A stretch of 6,971 bases of DNA. Origin: JAKAVK01 sp964419095 (GTDB lineage: Archaea; Micrarchaeota; Micrarchaeia; Micrarchaeales; CABMGC01). Within the stretch, counting starts at the first letter, position 1. Each line of letters starts with the position of its first letter. Shown here piece after piece: positions 1-6,299 of this stretch. The notes beneath the pieces were generated by a model. That model saw only the letters and a list, made by a program, of their open reading frames with translations. It was not told where the DNA came from and did not search any database. The position numbers and the translations under genes were made by a program. The stretch spans positions 1 to 6,971 of the forward strand of contig CAYQOG010000037.1 in assembly GCA_964419095.1 (NCBI GenBank). Reading direction: 5' to 3'.

Positions 1-988
1 CTTGGGCCTGGAACTGCCCCACGATGAATAGCCTGATGTATCCGAAGTAAGGAAGCCCTCCGAGATAGTACCCCAGAACCGAGTTCTGCGATGGCGGGTA
101 GTTCGCGAACTCTATGTCCAGTCCAGGGTTATTGTCTCCCTTGGTAAGCAGCCAATATTTTCCGCTTACGTCAATGGCCGCGAATATCCTGTGTATTATA
201 TGGCCGCTGAAGCCTATGTCGCTCCTGTTCGTCGCGTAGACAATTACAGGATTTGAGTAATTCTCGGTTATGGTAGTATTGGCTATCGTGATGCTCGATG
301 TATATACGATATTGAATCGGGTGTTGTTGATCAGGATGTTCCCTACAGAATAGTTGTATTTTATCAGGTTGCTCTGCGGCTGCTGGGCAACATAGCAGCG
401 GTAGTAATTGTAGACCTGGTTCTCCTCGCTGTACTGGTCGAGGCAAAGCTGGTTGTAAAGGGCTACCGGGAAGTTGTTCCCGCCTTGCACTATCTCAGAG
501 ATCTTTGACTTGTTGTTTGGCTGGTATGCCCAGAAGGCGAGGTATTCGCTGCTGAAGTTGCCTATCATCTTGTTGAATTGCGACTGCGTCAGGTTTACCA
601 CAGGGACATGGTTCGTTGCCAGGAAGCTTGACATGTTGGGGATTCCGTGCAACAGGAGCGCCTCGCCGCGCGTGATCGATGGGAGCATGCTGCAGCTGGT
701 CACCACATCTATGGGCGATGAAGTCTGAAGTATCACGGTCAGTATCCCGAAGACTGCTGCAACGGCAACGACGACTACTACCAAATCAATGACGCTCTTC
801 TTCAGGCCCTCCGAGTGCACGCTGAACCTGAACTCGAGAACGATTATTGCGGCGAAGAGGAGCAGCGCCCCTATCCCGATTATAACGCTGCTGAAAAACG
901 CGTAAAGAATTATTAGGAGTATGAGCAGGCCGTAGAGCCCCCACATCATCAGCTCCGTGTTTTTTGACTGTTTCTTCTTTGTTGCCAA
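1..988 (-). CDS. Signal peptidase I, archaeal/Sec11-like (S26B), C-terminus cut off by window edge
   Basis: This membrane serine protease removes signal peptides from proteins exported through Sec, cutting outside the cytoplasmic membrane. My translation gives 329 residues before the left edge. All three archaeal/ER-type boxes are present: the Ser box S98-C-S-M-L-P103 with likely nucleophile Ser100, followed by R-G-E109; the His box H263-I-I-H-R267 with likely catalytic His266; and the Asp box T282-K-G-D-N-N287 with Asp285. L312-P-Y-F-G-Y-I318 matches the family's usual 'PYLGYI' segment. No Lys replaces the His, so it is the archaeal rather than bacterial type. Hydrophobic segments lie at about 16-32, 34-51 and 66-88; the last leads into the Ser box as usual. 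Odd: about 166 residues separate Ser and His, roughly twice what I expect, and the insert is rich in Asn, Tyr and N-X-S/T sequons. The start is TTG (988-986) right after an in-frame TGA; ATG at 946-944 (Met15), six bases after GGAG, is a real alternative. It lies 10 bases after smc, so it is probably cotranscribed. The family call is firm; the start is not. Confidence 0.88.
   Translation of the reverse strand, partial: MATKKKQSKNTELMMWGLYGLLILLIILYAFFSSVIIGIGALLLFAAIIVLEFRFSVHSEGLKKSVIDLVVVVVAVAAVFGILTVILQTSSPIDVVTSCSMLPSITRGEALLLHGIPNMSSFLATNHVPVVNLTQSQFNKMIGNFSSEYLAFWAYQPNNKSKISEIVQGGNNFPVALYNQLCLDQYSEENQVYNYYRCYVAQQPQSNLIKYNYSVGNILINNTRFNIVYTSSITIANTTITENYSNPVIVYATNRSDIGFSGHIIHRIFAAIDVSGKYWLLTKGDNNPGLDIEFANYPPSQNSVLGYYLGGLPYFGYIRLFIVGQFQAQ
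953..956 (-). promoter_or_regulatory. Possible ribosome binding site for an internal start of the signal peptidase
   Basis: On the minus strand GGAG is followed by six bases and then ATG (946-944, residue 15 of the TTG-started frame). The TTG start at 988 has only a weaker GGTG at 997-994, five bases upstream. Shine-Dalgarno strength favours the ATG. The Lys-rich segment before the first membrane helix (K4, K5, K6, K9) favours the TTG, because it would act as the usual positive-inside anchor. I kept the TTG but cannot decide from sequence alone. Confidence 0.35.
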
Positions 989-998
989 TCACACACCG

Positions 999-3900
999 TC
1001 ATTTGGAGCTCTTGAGCACGCTTGAGAGCTCAAGGCCCACTACCTTTGATTCCCCGTTAGCCATTACAACTCCCACAGCAGTGTCGGCATTCGATATGAG
1101 CGAGTCATTGTGGCTTACAACCACGAACTGGGCCTCCTTGCTCATCTCCTTGATGAGCTGAGAGAGCTTCTTCGAGTTCTCCTTGTCAAGCGCCGAGTCG
1201 ACCTCGTCGAAGACGTATATCGATGAAGGCTTGCAGAGGTGTATAGAGAAGAGCATCATGAGCAGTATCAATGATTTCTGGCCTCCGGACATGGACCGCA
1301 GCGCCTTGTGGAGGTTCGAATCGCTCGTTATCTTTATCTCGACGCCTCCGTTGAAGGGATCGCCAGGGTTCTCCAGCTCTATGAATGCCTTTCCTGGGAA
1401 TATGTAGTTGTACAGTTTCGAGAAATTCTTGTTAACGTCGTTGAACGTGCTCATGAAGACCTGCAGTTTCTTCGAGTCTATTTCCTCTATCATGCGTATT
1501 ACGGCCTGCCTCTCCACTTCCAAGGTATTCGACTTCGTGAGCGCCTCGTCAACGCTCTTCTTCTTCTCGTCATAGAGTTCAGGCGCTTTCATGTTGACCG
1601 TGCCGAGGTCCTTGAGCTTCGAGTCCATTACATCGGCCTCGCGGACCATTATGTCTATGTCGCCCTTCACTACAGGAATTCCGCTGCCGTAAGCGGTAAG
1701 CTCTGCGCCTATGTCGCTTATCCTCGTCTCTGTCTGGCTTCTCTTTACTCTGACGTCGCCGAGGTTCCTGTCTATCTCATTGAGCTGCATGTTGACTCTG
1801 CCGGTGTCCTCTCTCAGGCGCTCGACTTCCTCGTTTATCTTTGTGAGCCTCTCCATCGACTTCTTGCTGATCTCGCCGCTGTTCTTTATCTTGAATTCCG
1901 CTTCCTTCCTGTCCTTATCGAGGAACTCTATCTTCTTGACCTTCTCCTTTATGGAGAGGTTGACGCTCTTGGCGAGCTTCTTCTTCTCTTCTGTCTGCTT
2001 TTCCAGCTCTGCTTTCCTTGACTCGAGCATCTCTGCTTCCTTCCTTGTCTCTGCGGCTTTGATCCTTAGTTCCTCCACTTCCTTCCTTGCCTTCTCCCTC
2101 TTTTCGCGCTCAGCCTTGCTCTGTCCGTGCTTTGCCATCTCCCTGGTAGCTTCCACTGCCTCGTTATAGAGGCGCATCAGCCTTTCCTTGGAGGCATTGA
2201 GCTGCTGCTCTGCTGATGCATGGTTCTTTACTGCAGCGGCATCCTTTTCCTTTAGCGCAGCAATCCTCTTTGTATCCTCTGCAACCTTTGAAACGACAAT
2301 GTCGAGCGCCTTGTGCATGCCGACTATCTCGGATTCATGATGCGAAAGTTCTCTCGAATCGGAATCGAGCTTGCTTTCCGCTGATGCCTGGGCTTTTCTC
2401 TCCGCGAATGCGTTTTCCTGTGCCTTTGCCTTGTCTGTATGGAGCTTTGCCTTCTGCTCTGTCAACGATTTTATCTGGTTCTCTATGGATGCAAGCGAGA
2501 CTCTTCTCTTTGCGTAGCCGCCTGCAACGGTTCCGGACTGCTCTATCAGCTCTCCCTCCAGAGTCACGTACCTGTGCTTCCCTATCCCGTACTTCTTTGC
2601 TTCCTCGATGTCCTTGACTATGTACGAGTTGTTGAATATGTACTTGAAGACGCGCTCGTATTTCTTCTCGTACTTTATCGCGTCGAGCACAGGAGTGAGG
2701 CCTTTCTCGCCCTCGCGCGCTTCGTCGACACGTATTTCCTTGATAGGTATGAATGTGGCCCTTCCCAACTCTTTCTGTTTCAGATATGCGATTATCTTGT
2801 CTGCCGATGATATAGAATCCGTGACAAAATAGTCGAGCCTGTTTCCTCCAGCAGTCTCGACTGCAACAGCATACTTGTCTTCGTAAGTGCAAAGGGACGA
2901 AACGCTTCCGTGGAATCCTTTCGATTCGCCGAATTCGGCCTTGACTTTCTCATAGAGATTGTTGCTCTTTGAGGAGATGTAGCTCTTCTGCTCCTTGAGC
3001 TCTATAAGTTTCTCATCAATGAAGTCGCTCTCCTTCTCCATCTTCACGAGCTCGGATTCTCCATTCTTTGCGTTCTCCGAGGCCTTCTTTATCGTCTCCC
3101 TTACAGACTCTATGCCCTTGCGGGCCTTGACCGCTGCTTCCTCCGCGTCCTTTATTCTGGCTTTGTACTCTTCCTCTGAGACTTCGAGATCCTCGATTGC
3201 CTTTTCGAGCATCGACCTCTCCGATTCTATCCTAAGCGCCTCAGACTGGCTTTCCCCGGCGAGCTTCTCGAGTTTCTGCACTGATTTGTTCAGCTCGTCT
3301 ATCTCCTTCTCAGCGTTGCCTACCCCCTCAGGAGTGGAAATGCTGCTGCCGGCATCCTTCTCCAGCGTCTGCAGCTTCTGCTGTATCTCGGATACGAGCC
3401 TTGAACCTGATTCAAGCGTCTCCCTTATCCTTGCGAGCTCCTTCTCCGCTTCTTCGGAGAATATGCCCATCTCTATCAGCGAACTTTTATGGCTGCTTAT
3501 CTCAGCCTCGAGCACCGCTATCTCCTTGTTCACGCCCTCGAACTTGGAGTTGATCTCGCTCATGGCGCTGCTGCTCGTGCTTATGTGATGCGTTATGCCG
3601 TCTCGCTCCGTCTCAAGGTCGCTGAGCCTCTTTGCTATCTCGCTCCTTCTCAGCTCGGCCTCGTTTTTCTTGGAGTCGGTCACGGCCATCTCCTTTGTGA
3701 ACGCATCCATTGAGTTCTTGAGCGCGTCCTTCCTTGCCACGAGTATGCTGTACTTCAATGTCTTCAGCTTTGCAGTATACTCGGTGAACTTCTCTGCTGA
3801 TTCCTTCTCCTTCTCCAGCTCCCTCAGGAATGAAACTTTCTCATTGAGCATTCCCTGGGTCTCTGATATCCTCTGGCTTACCTTTTCGAGCTCCTTGAGC

Positions 3901-4409
3901 GCATCGGCCTTCTTCGCCTCGAATTCCTTTATGCCCGATGCGATGTCTATGAGCTCCCTCCTTTCCTTCGTGCTCATGCTTATTATGCGGTTAATCTCTC
4001 CTTGCGTTATCGTGCTAGTCTCGTCTGCGCGAATCCTGTTTACGCCCAGTATCTCGAGCACCTCCTGCCTTGTGGTGTGCTTCCCGTTCACCGTGTAGAC
4101 TGTTTTCCCGTCGGATCTCACGGTCCTTACTATCACATAGTCCTGATCGCCTGCAAGTTCAAGCTTCACGTGCGCCTTTGCCACTTCTGAGTGCTTCCTC
4201 TTTAACCCAAAGTCTATCAATTCGTCAAGTCTTCCAACTCGCAGCCTGTTCATCGAATTTTCTCCGAGACCGAAAAGAAGCGCGTCGCAGATGTTGCTCT
4301 TGCCGCTGCCGTTCGGGCCTACTACGCAGGTGAAGCCCTTACTTACAAGTATCTCCGCGTGTTTGAAAGACTTGAACTTATCTATAGTGAGTGACTTCAG
4401 GTACAGCAC
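999..4409 (-). CDS. smc: Chromosome segregation/condensin ATPase SMC
   Basis: SMC is a cytoplasmic homodimeric ATPase that entraps and loops DNA, normally with kleisin ScpA and ScpB, to compact and segregate the chromosome. The 1136 residues match a full-length SMC. In order: N-terminal ATPase lobe with Walker A G31-P-N-G-S-G-K-S38, R-loop-like segment near R56-R60, and Q-loop around T135-Q-G-E138; first coiled-coil arm about 165-495, rich in Glu/Lys/Ala; hinge about 495-635 ending with the characteristic G626-T-V-A-G-G631; return coiled coil about 640-960; 'LGTVN' segment before the C-terminal lobe; signature M1040-S-G-G-Q-K-S1046; Walker B I1064-Y-V-F-D-E-V-D1071 with D-loop S-A-L-D1075; and H-loop His1100. 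The hinge lacks a CXXC zinc hook, which rules out Rad50. Most SMCs have SGGE; here it is SGGQ. The start is GTG at 4409-4407, with an in-frame TAG 24 bases upstream and no ATG between. The signal peptidase follows 10 bases downstream. No scpA or scpB is in the window. Confidence 0.96.
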   Translation of the reverse strand: MLYLKSLTIDKFKSFKHAEILVSKGFTCVVGPNGSGKSNICDALLFGLGENSMNRLRVGRLDELIDFGLKRKHSEVAKAHVKLELAGDQDYVIVRTVRSDGKTVYTVNGKHTTRQEVLEILGVNRIRADETSTITQGEINRIISMSTKERRELIDIASGIKEFEAKKADALKELEKVSQRISETQGMLNEKVSFLRELEKEKESAEKFTEYTAKLKTLKYSILVARKDALKNSMDAFTKEMAVTDSKKNEAELRRSEIAKRLSDLETERDGITHHISTSSSAMSEINSKFEGVNKEIAVLEAEISSHKSSLIEMGIFSEEAEKELARIRETLESGSRLVSEIQQKLQTLEKDAGSSISTPEGVGNAEKEIDELNKSVQKLEKLAGESQSEALRIESERSMLEKAIEDLEVSEEEYKARIKDAEEAAVKARKGIESVRETIKKASENAKNGESELVKMEKESDFIDEKLIELKEQKSYISSKSNNLYEKVKAEFGESKGFHGSVSSLCTYEDKYAVAVETAGGNRLDYFVTDSISSADKIIAYLKQKELGRATFIPIKEIRVDEAREGEKGLTPVLDAIKYEKKYERVFKYIFNNSYIVKDIEEAKKYGIGKHRYVTLEGELIEQSGTVAGGYAKRRVSLASIENQIKSLTEQKAKLHTDKAKAQENAFAERKAQASAESKLDSDSRELSHHESEIVGMHKALDIVVSKVAEDTKRIAALKEKDAAAVKNHASAEQQLNASKERLMRLYNEAVEATREMAKHGQSKAEREKREKARKEVEELRIKAAETRKEAEMLESRKAELEKQTEEKKKLAKSVNLSIKEKVKKIEFLDKDRKEAEFKIKNSGEISKKSMERLTKINEEVERLREDTGRVNMQLNEIDRNLGDVRVKRSQTETRISDIGAELTAYGSGIPVVKGDIDIMVREADVMDSKLKDLGTVNMKAPELYDEKKKSVDEALTKSNTLEVERQAVIRMIEEIDSKKLQVFMSTFNDVNKNFSKLYNYIFPGKAFIELENPGDPFNGGVEIKITSDSNLHKALRSMSGGQKSLILLMMLFSIHLCKPSSIYVFDEVDSALDKENSKKLSQLIKEMSKEAQFVVVSHNDSLISNADTAVGVVMANGESKVVGLELSSVLKSSK

Positions 4410-4452
4410 TATACCACTGGTCGCAACTGGCTATAGAACGACGCAAAGAAGG

Positions 4453-4459
4453 CTTAAAA
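4453..4459 (-). promoter_or_regulatory. Candidate smc promoter (TATA-like)
   Basis: The 72-base gap between vapC and smc holds TTTTAAG (minus strand, 4459-4453), preceded by purine-rich CAGAAAGGG that could serve as a BRE. A start about 26 bases downstream falls near 4430 and gives a leader of about 20 bases. A second candidate, TTCTATAG at 4438-4431, would put transcription start on or next to the GTG itself, a leaderless message. Either would make smc independent of vapBC. I saw no clear Shine-Dalgarno sequence before the GTG, only AGTGGT. Confidence 0.4.
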
Positions 4460-4481
4460 CCCTTTCTGTATATGACGTTAG

Positions 4482-4838
4482 TCAGAGAACTAGCACTTTT
4501 AGGCCCTCTACGCTCTTGAAGTCTCCATCCCTAGTTACGAGCGTCTCATTATGGGAGATGGCTATGGAAGCTATAAGCACATCAAGTTCATTTATTAGTC
4601 TGCCTTTCTTCTGCAGCCCTTTGTAAACATGTGCACACGCATCTGCCGCGTTTGCATCAAATTGATATACATTCATCTTTTCCAGCAATGCGAATGCCTT
4701 CTCATCACGCGAACCTCTAAGAAGTTCGTATCTGTTCACTGCTGTTGTTGTTGCCTTTTCTCCTATCTTTTCCAATTTTTGCTGCATTGAGTCCTTATCA
4801 ATGAGTACGTCTATAAGAATACTAGTATCCAATATCAT
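4482..4838 (-). CDS. vapC: VapC-type toxin, PIN-domain ribonuclease
   Basis: This 118-residue PIN-domain protein is the expected length for a VapC toxin, a Mg2+-dependent endoribonuclease that blocks translation by cutting tRNA or rRNA when its antitoxin is lost. The acidic active-site set is visible: Asp4 in M1-I-L-D-T-S6 at the end of the first strand, Glu38 in R36-Y-E-L-L-R-G42, Asp86 in E84-L-D-V-L-I-A90, and the terminal motif T102-R-D-G-D-F107 with Asp104 and Asp106. All are intact, so the enzyme is probably active. The ATG at 4838 lies inside the end of vapB, overlapping by 17 bases in another frame; this is typical of vapBC and suggests translational coupling, which keeps antitoxin ahead of toxin. 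It is probably cotranscribed from the palindrome-bearing promoter ahead of vapB. The RNA target cannot be read from sequence. The module is more A+T-rich than trpS and smc, which fits horizontal acquisition. Confidence 0.9.
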   Translation of the reverse strand: MILDTSILIDVLIDKDSMQQKLEKIGEKATTTAVNRYELLRGSRDEKAFALLEKMNVYQFDANAADACAHVYKGLQKKGRLINELDVLIASIAISHNETLVTRDGDFKSVEGLKVLVL

Positions 4839-5064
4839 GGAATTGCCTTGGTTTTGCGTTCTTCCTGCTTATTTCGATTTCTTTCTTAAGCCGCTCGCCT
4901 TTCTCCTTGCTCCAGACACCCACGAATTCCCTCAAACTCTTGACGTCTCCTTTTTGATCTGCCTTATCTATAAGCTCGTCTATTTCTTGTGAGAAAGACC
5001 TTGTACCTTTTACCTTCTTTAGCTTCTCATAGACATTGTTTGTTAGGGATATTATCTTGGTCAT
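4822..5064 (-). CDS. vapB: VapB-type antitoxin, DUF217/UPF0330 family
   Basis: This 80-residue antitoxin is the partner of the overlapping vapC. The N-terminus (M1-T-K-I-I-S-L-T-N-N10, then V-Y-E-K-L-K-K) and the segment R22-S-F-S-Q-E-I-D-E-L-I32 match my recollection of the archaeal DUF217/UPF0330 VapB group: a short strand plus helices for dimerisation and DNA binding. The charged C-terminal part (about 50-80: W51-S-K-E-K-G-E, R57-L-K-K) would wrap and inhibit the toxin. I chose ATG 5064 because a TATA-like box centred near 5090 predicts transcription starting at about that base, giving a leaderless message. An in-frame ATG at 5073 would add three residues. The frame stays open further upstream into trpS, but that extension reads as Arg/Ser-rich shadow sequence. 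The product probably binds the 22-bp palindrome just upstream to repress its own operon. Family is confident; regulation is inferred. Confidence 0.87.
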   Translation of the reverse strand: MTKIISLTNNVYEKLKKVKGTRSFSQEIDELIDKADQKGDVKSLREFVGVWSKEKGERLKKEIEISRKNAKPRQFHDIGY

Positions 5065-5066
5065 AG

Positions 5067-5088
5067 TATACATATGCGCATATGTATA
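5067..5088. promoter_or_regulatory. Perfect 22-bp palindrome, likely VapB(C) operator
   Basis: The stretch reads identically on both strands, with half-site TATACATATGC and the centre between 5077 and 5078. It ends two bases before the vapB ATG, and its other end overlaps the TATA-like box at 5085-5095. A dimeric DNA-binding antitoxin would typically recognise such a site, and a repressor bound here would block both TBP binding and transcription start. The two-fold symmetry is seen directly; the binding protein is inferred from context. Confidence 0.75.
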
Positions 5089-5095
5089 TATAAAA
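5085..5095 (-). promoter_or_regulatory. vapBC promoter (TATA box) at the trpS stop codon
   Basis: Read on the minus strand this is TTTTATATATA, a near-ideal archaeal TATA element, centred about 26 bases before the vapB ATG. Upstream, GCATAA (the last trpS codon and its stop) could provide the BRE. The spacing predicts a leaderless vapBC message. The same T-rich stretch directly after trpS could also help end trpS transcription, as archaeal terminators are often U-runs, but it is interrupted by A and I do not call it a terminator. Confidence 0.7.
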
Positions 5096-6223
5096 TTATG
5101 CCTTGAGCATGACGCTCTCCATCTTTCCTTTAATTGCCTCCTTCCTCTTCCTGTGGTTTTCCAGGAATGCATTGATCGTCTTTGCAAGGTCCGCCTTGTG
5201 CTCTCCTGCAAGCATGGTTCCCTTCCTCTCTGCCTCGAATATCTTTGCAAGCCTGGCATCATCAGGCTCGAAGATGAATCTGTAATATTGGCATACGGAG
5301 CATTTGTCGGGATCTCCGCCAAGTTTTTTCTGCAACTCAGCAGTAGCCTGCTGGCCCGTTAGTGCCCTGTTGACCTTCTTTTTCACTGTCTCAGGGGGGT
5401 CATCTACGTATATCGTATTTTCGGGGTCGCTGGATGACATCTTCGGGCCGCCTTTCAGCCCTGGAAGGAACTTCGCGTGCATTATCGCAGGCTTGTAGTA
5501 TCCCAGTTTCCCTATTGCATTCCTTGCCACCCTGAAATGGACGTCCTGGTCCGCTCCCAGAGGAATCAGGCACGGTATGTTCTTTCCTGCCTCTACTGAT
5601 TTTATGAAGGCTGGCACCGCCTGCATGCTCGTGTAGAATATCGTGCCCACATTGGTCTCGCTTGTGAAGCCGAACGCGTCCTTGACTATGGAGAATGTTA
5701 TGTGCTTTGCGATTCTCACTGCCTGCTTGTAGAACTTGCCGGCGTATTCGGTGTCAAGGGCTATGCGCGTTTTCTTGAGGTCGAACCCCAATGCCATAAT
5801 GTTGAGCGCATTCTCGTAGGCAAGCTTGTGTATCTTCTCCAATGTCAGGCTTGGATCCTTCTTCGCGAGGAATTTTTCCTCGTCAGGTATCTGTATCAGC
5901 ACCTCAGCATTGAATTTCTCCTGCAGCCACTGCGCCATGATGAAAGGTATGAGGTGCGCTATGGTCATGCTCCCTGATGGAGCTATGCCCGTGTATACGT
6001 AGAACTTGTTTCCTTTTTCATATTCGCCGAGAAGCCAGTCAAGGTCGCGCTGCGCGAAGAATATCCCCCTCCTTATCATGTAGTGGAGCTCGCCGGCATC
6101 GGATTTTATCCTCTTTTCCATCTCCCTGTCTATCGGCTTTATCCCGAATCTCTCGATGAGCTTGTTGTAATCCACCTCCCCCTGCACTTCGTATGCGGTT
6201 ACATTGAAGTCTTCGTCAGGCAT
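5096..6223 (-). CDS. trpS: Tryptophanyl-tRNA synthetase, archaeal/eukaryal type
   Basis: TrpRS is the cytoplasmic class Ic enzyme that activates tryptophan with ATP and loads it onto tRNA-Trp. The 375 residues align by eye with human and archaeal TrpRS rather than the shorter bacterial type: Y75-V-Y-T-G79, H90-L-I-P-F94, K173-H-I-T-F177, F183-G-F-T187, C218-L-I-P221, D225-Q-D227, R231, K244-P, and the ATP-binding loop K261-M-S-S-S-D-P267. The C-terminal tRNA-binding helical part carries M-L-A-G-E-H-K, like the human M-L-T-G-E-L-K. The class I HIGH motif reads T87-I-A-H90, so the first His is Thr and the Gly is Ala; bacterial TrpRS has TIGN at this place, so activity is not excluded. A C308-X-X-C311 pair lies in the C-terminal domain, without an obvious second pair for metal. 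Its start ATG 6223 lacks a Shine-Dalgarno sequence; the TATA-like element near 6260 predicts a leader of about 11 bases. vapB begins 31 bases past its stop. Confidence 0.95.
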   Translation of the reverse strand: MPDEDFNVTAYEVQGEVDYNKLIERFGIKPIDREMEKRIKSDAGELHYMIRRGIFFAQRDLDWLLGEYEKGNKFYVYTGIAPSGSMTIAHLIPFIMAQWLQEKFNAEVLIQIPDEEKFLAKKDPSLTLEKIHKLAYENALNIMALGFDLKKTRIALDTEYAGKFYKQAVRIAKHITFSIVKDAFGFTSETNVGTIFYTSMQAVPAFIKSVEAGKNIPCLIPLGADQDVHFRVARNAIGKLGYYKPAIMHAKFLPGLKGGPKMSSSDPENTIYVDDPPETVKKKVNRALTGQQATAELQKKLGGDPDKCSVCQYYRFIFEPDDARLAKIFEAERKGTMLAGEHKADLAKTINAFLENHRKRKEAIKGKMESVMLKA

Positions 6224-6255
6224 GACAACACGGCACTAGCTATTCTTTGGAGAAA

Positions 6256-6270
6256 CATTTAACTGTTTCG
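6256..6270 (-). promoter_or_regulatory. Candidate trpS promoter (BRE plus TATA-like)
   Basis: On the minus strand CGAAACAG (BRE-like) is followed by TTAAATG. Transcription about 26 bases downstream would begin near 6234, some 11 bases before the trpS ATG. This short leader agrees with the lack of a Shine-Dalgarno sequence there. The 76-base gap to the upstream gene shows no clear terminator. Confidence 0.5.
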
Positions 6271-6299
6271 CTGGCCCGTTCCCTTGAATTAGGTTGCGC

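Noticed and set aside
171..446. 91-residue minus-strand frame within the signal peptidase
   Set aside because: Wrong frame over a gene whose His and Asp boxes lie in the other frame at 191-193 and 134-136.
786..992. Minus-strand 68-codon frame starting GTG at 992
   Set aside because: It is a shifted frame over the start of the signal peptidase gene. It breaks the membrane helices and has no recognisable content, while the TTG frame gives clear catalytic boxes.
1308..2021. Long plus-strand open frame of 237 codons opposite smc
   Set aside because: It lies wholly antisense to the coiled coil of smc. Its Leu/Tyr/Val-rich product mirrors the Glu/Lys-rich codons of the other strand. It shows no domain and no promoter of its own.
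2995..4098. Ser/Phe/Leu-rich plus-strand frames of 197 and 167 codons opposite smc
   Set aside because: They are reverse-complement shadows of the repetitive coiled-coil codons of smc. The low-complexity composition is what that predicts, not a membrane protein.
999..4409. Rad50 or another SMC-like repair ATPase instead of SMC
   Set aside because: The hinge has no CXXC zinc hook, and the 'GTVAGG' hinge end and 'LGTVN' segment are SMC features. No mre11 neighbour is present.
5067..5088. Palindrome as a hairpin terminator for trpS
   Set aside because: The stem is A+T-rich with no loop and no following T-run in the trpS direction, and it lies within a promoter just before a gene start. An operator fits better.
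4822..5322. 166-residue version of the antitoxin starting inside trpS
   Set aside because: The extra N-terminus is an Arg/Ser-rich out-of-frame reading of trpS and runs through the vapBC promoter and palindrome. The family's usual length matches the 80-residue form.
6224..6299. tRNA or small RNA in the largest intergenic gap
   Set aside because: At 76 bases it has no cloverleaf arms or T-loop consensus, and it is better explained by the trpS promoter.
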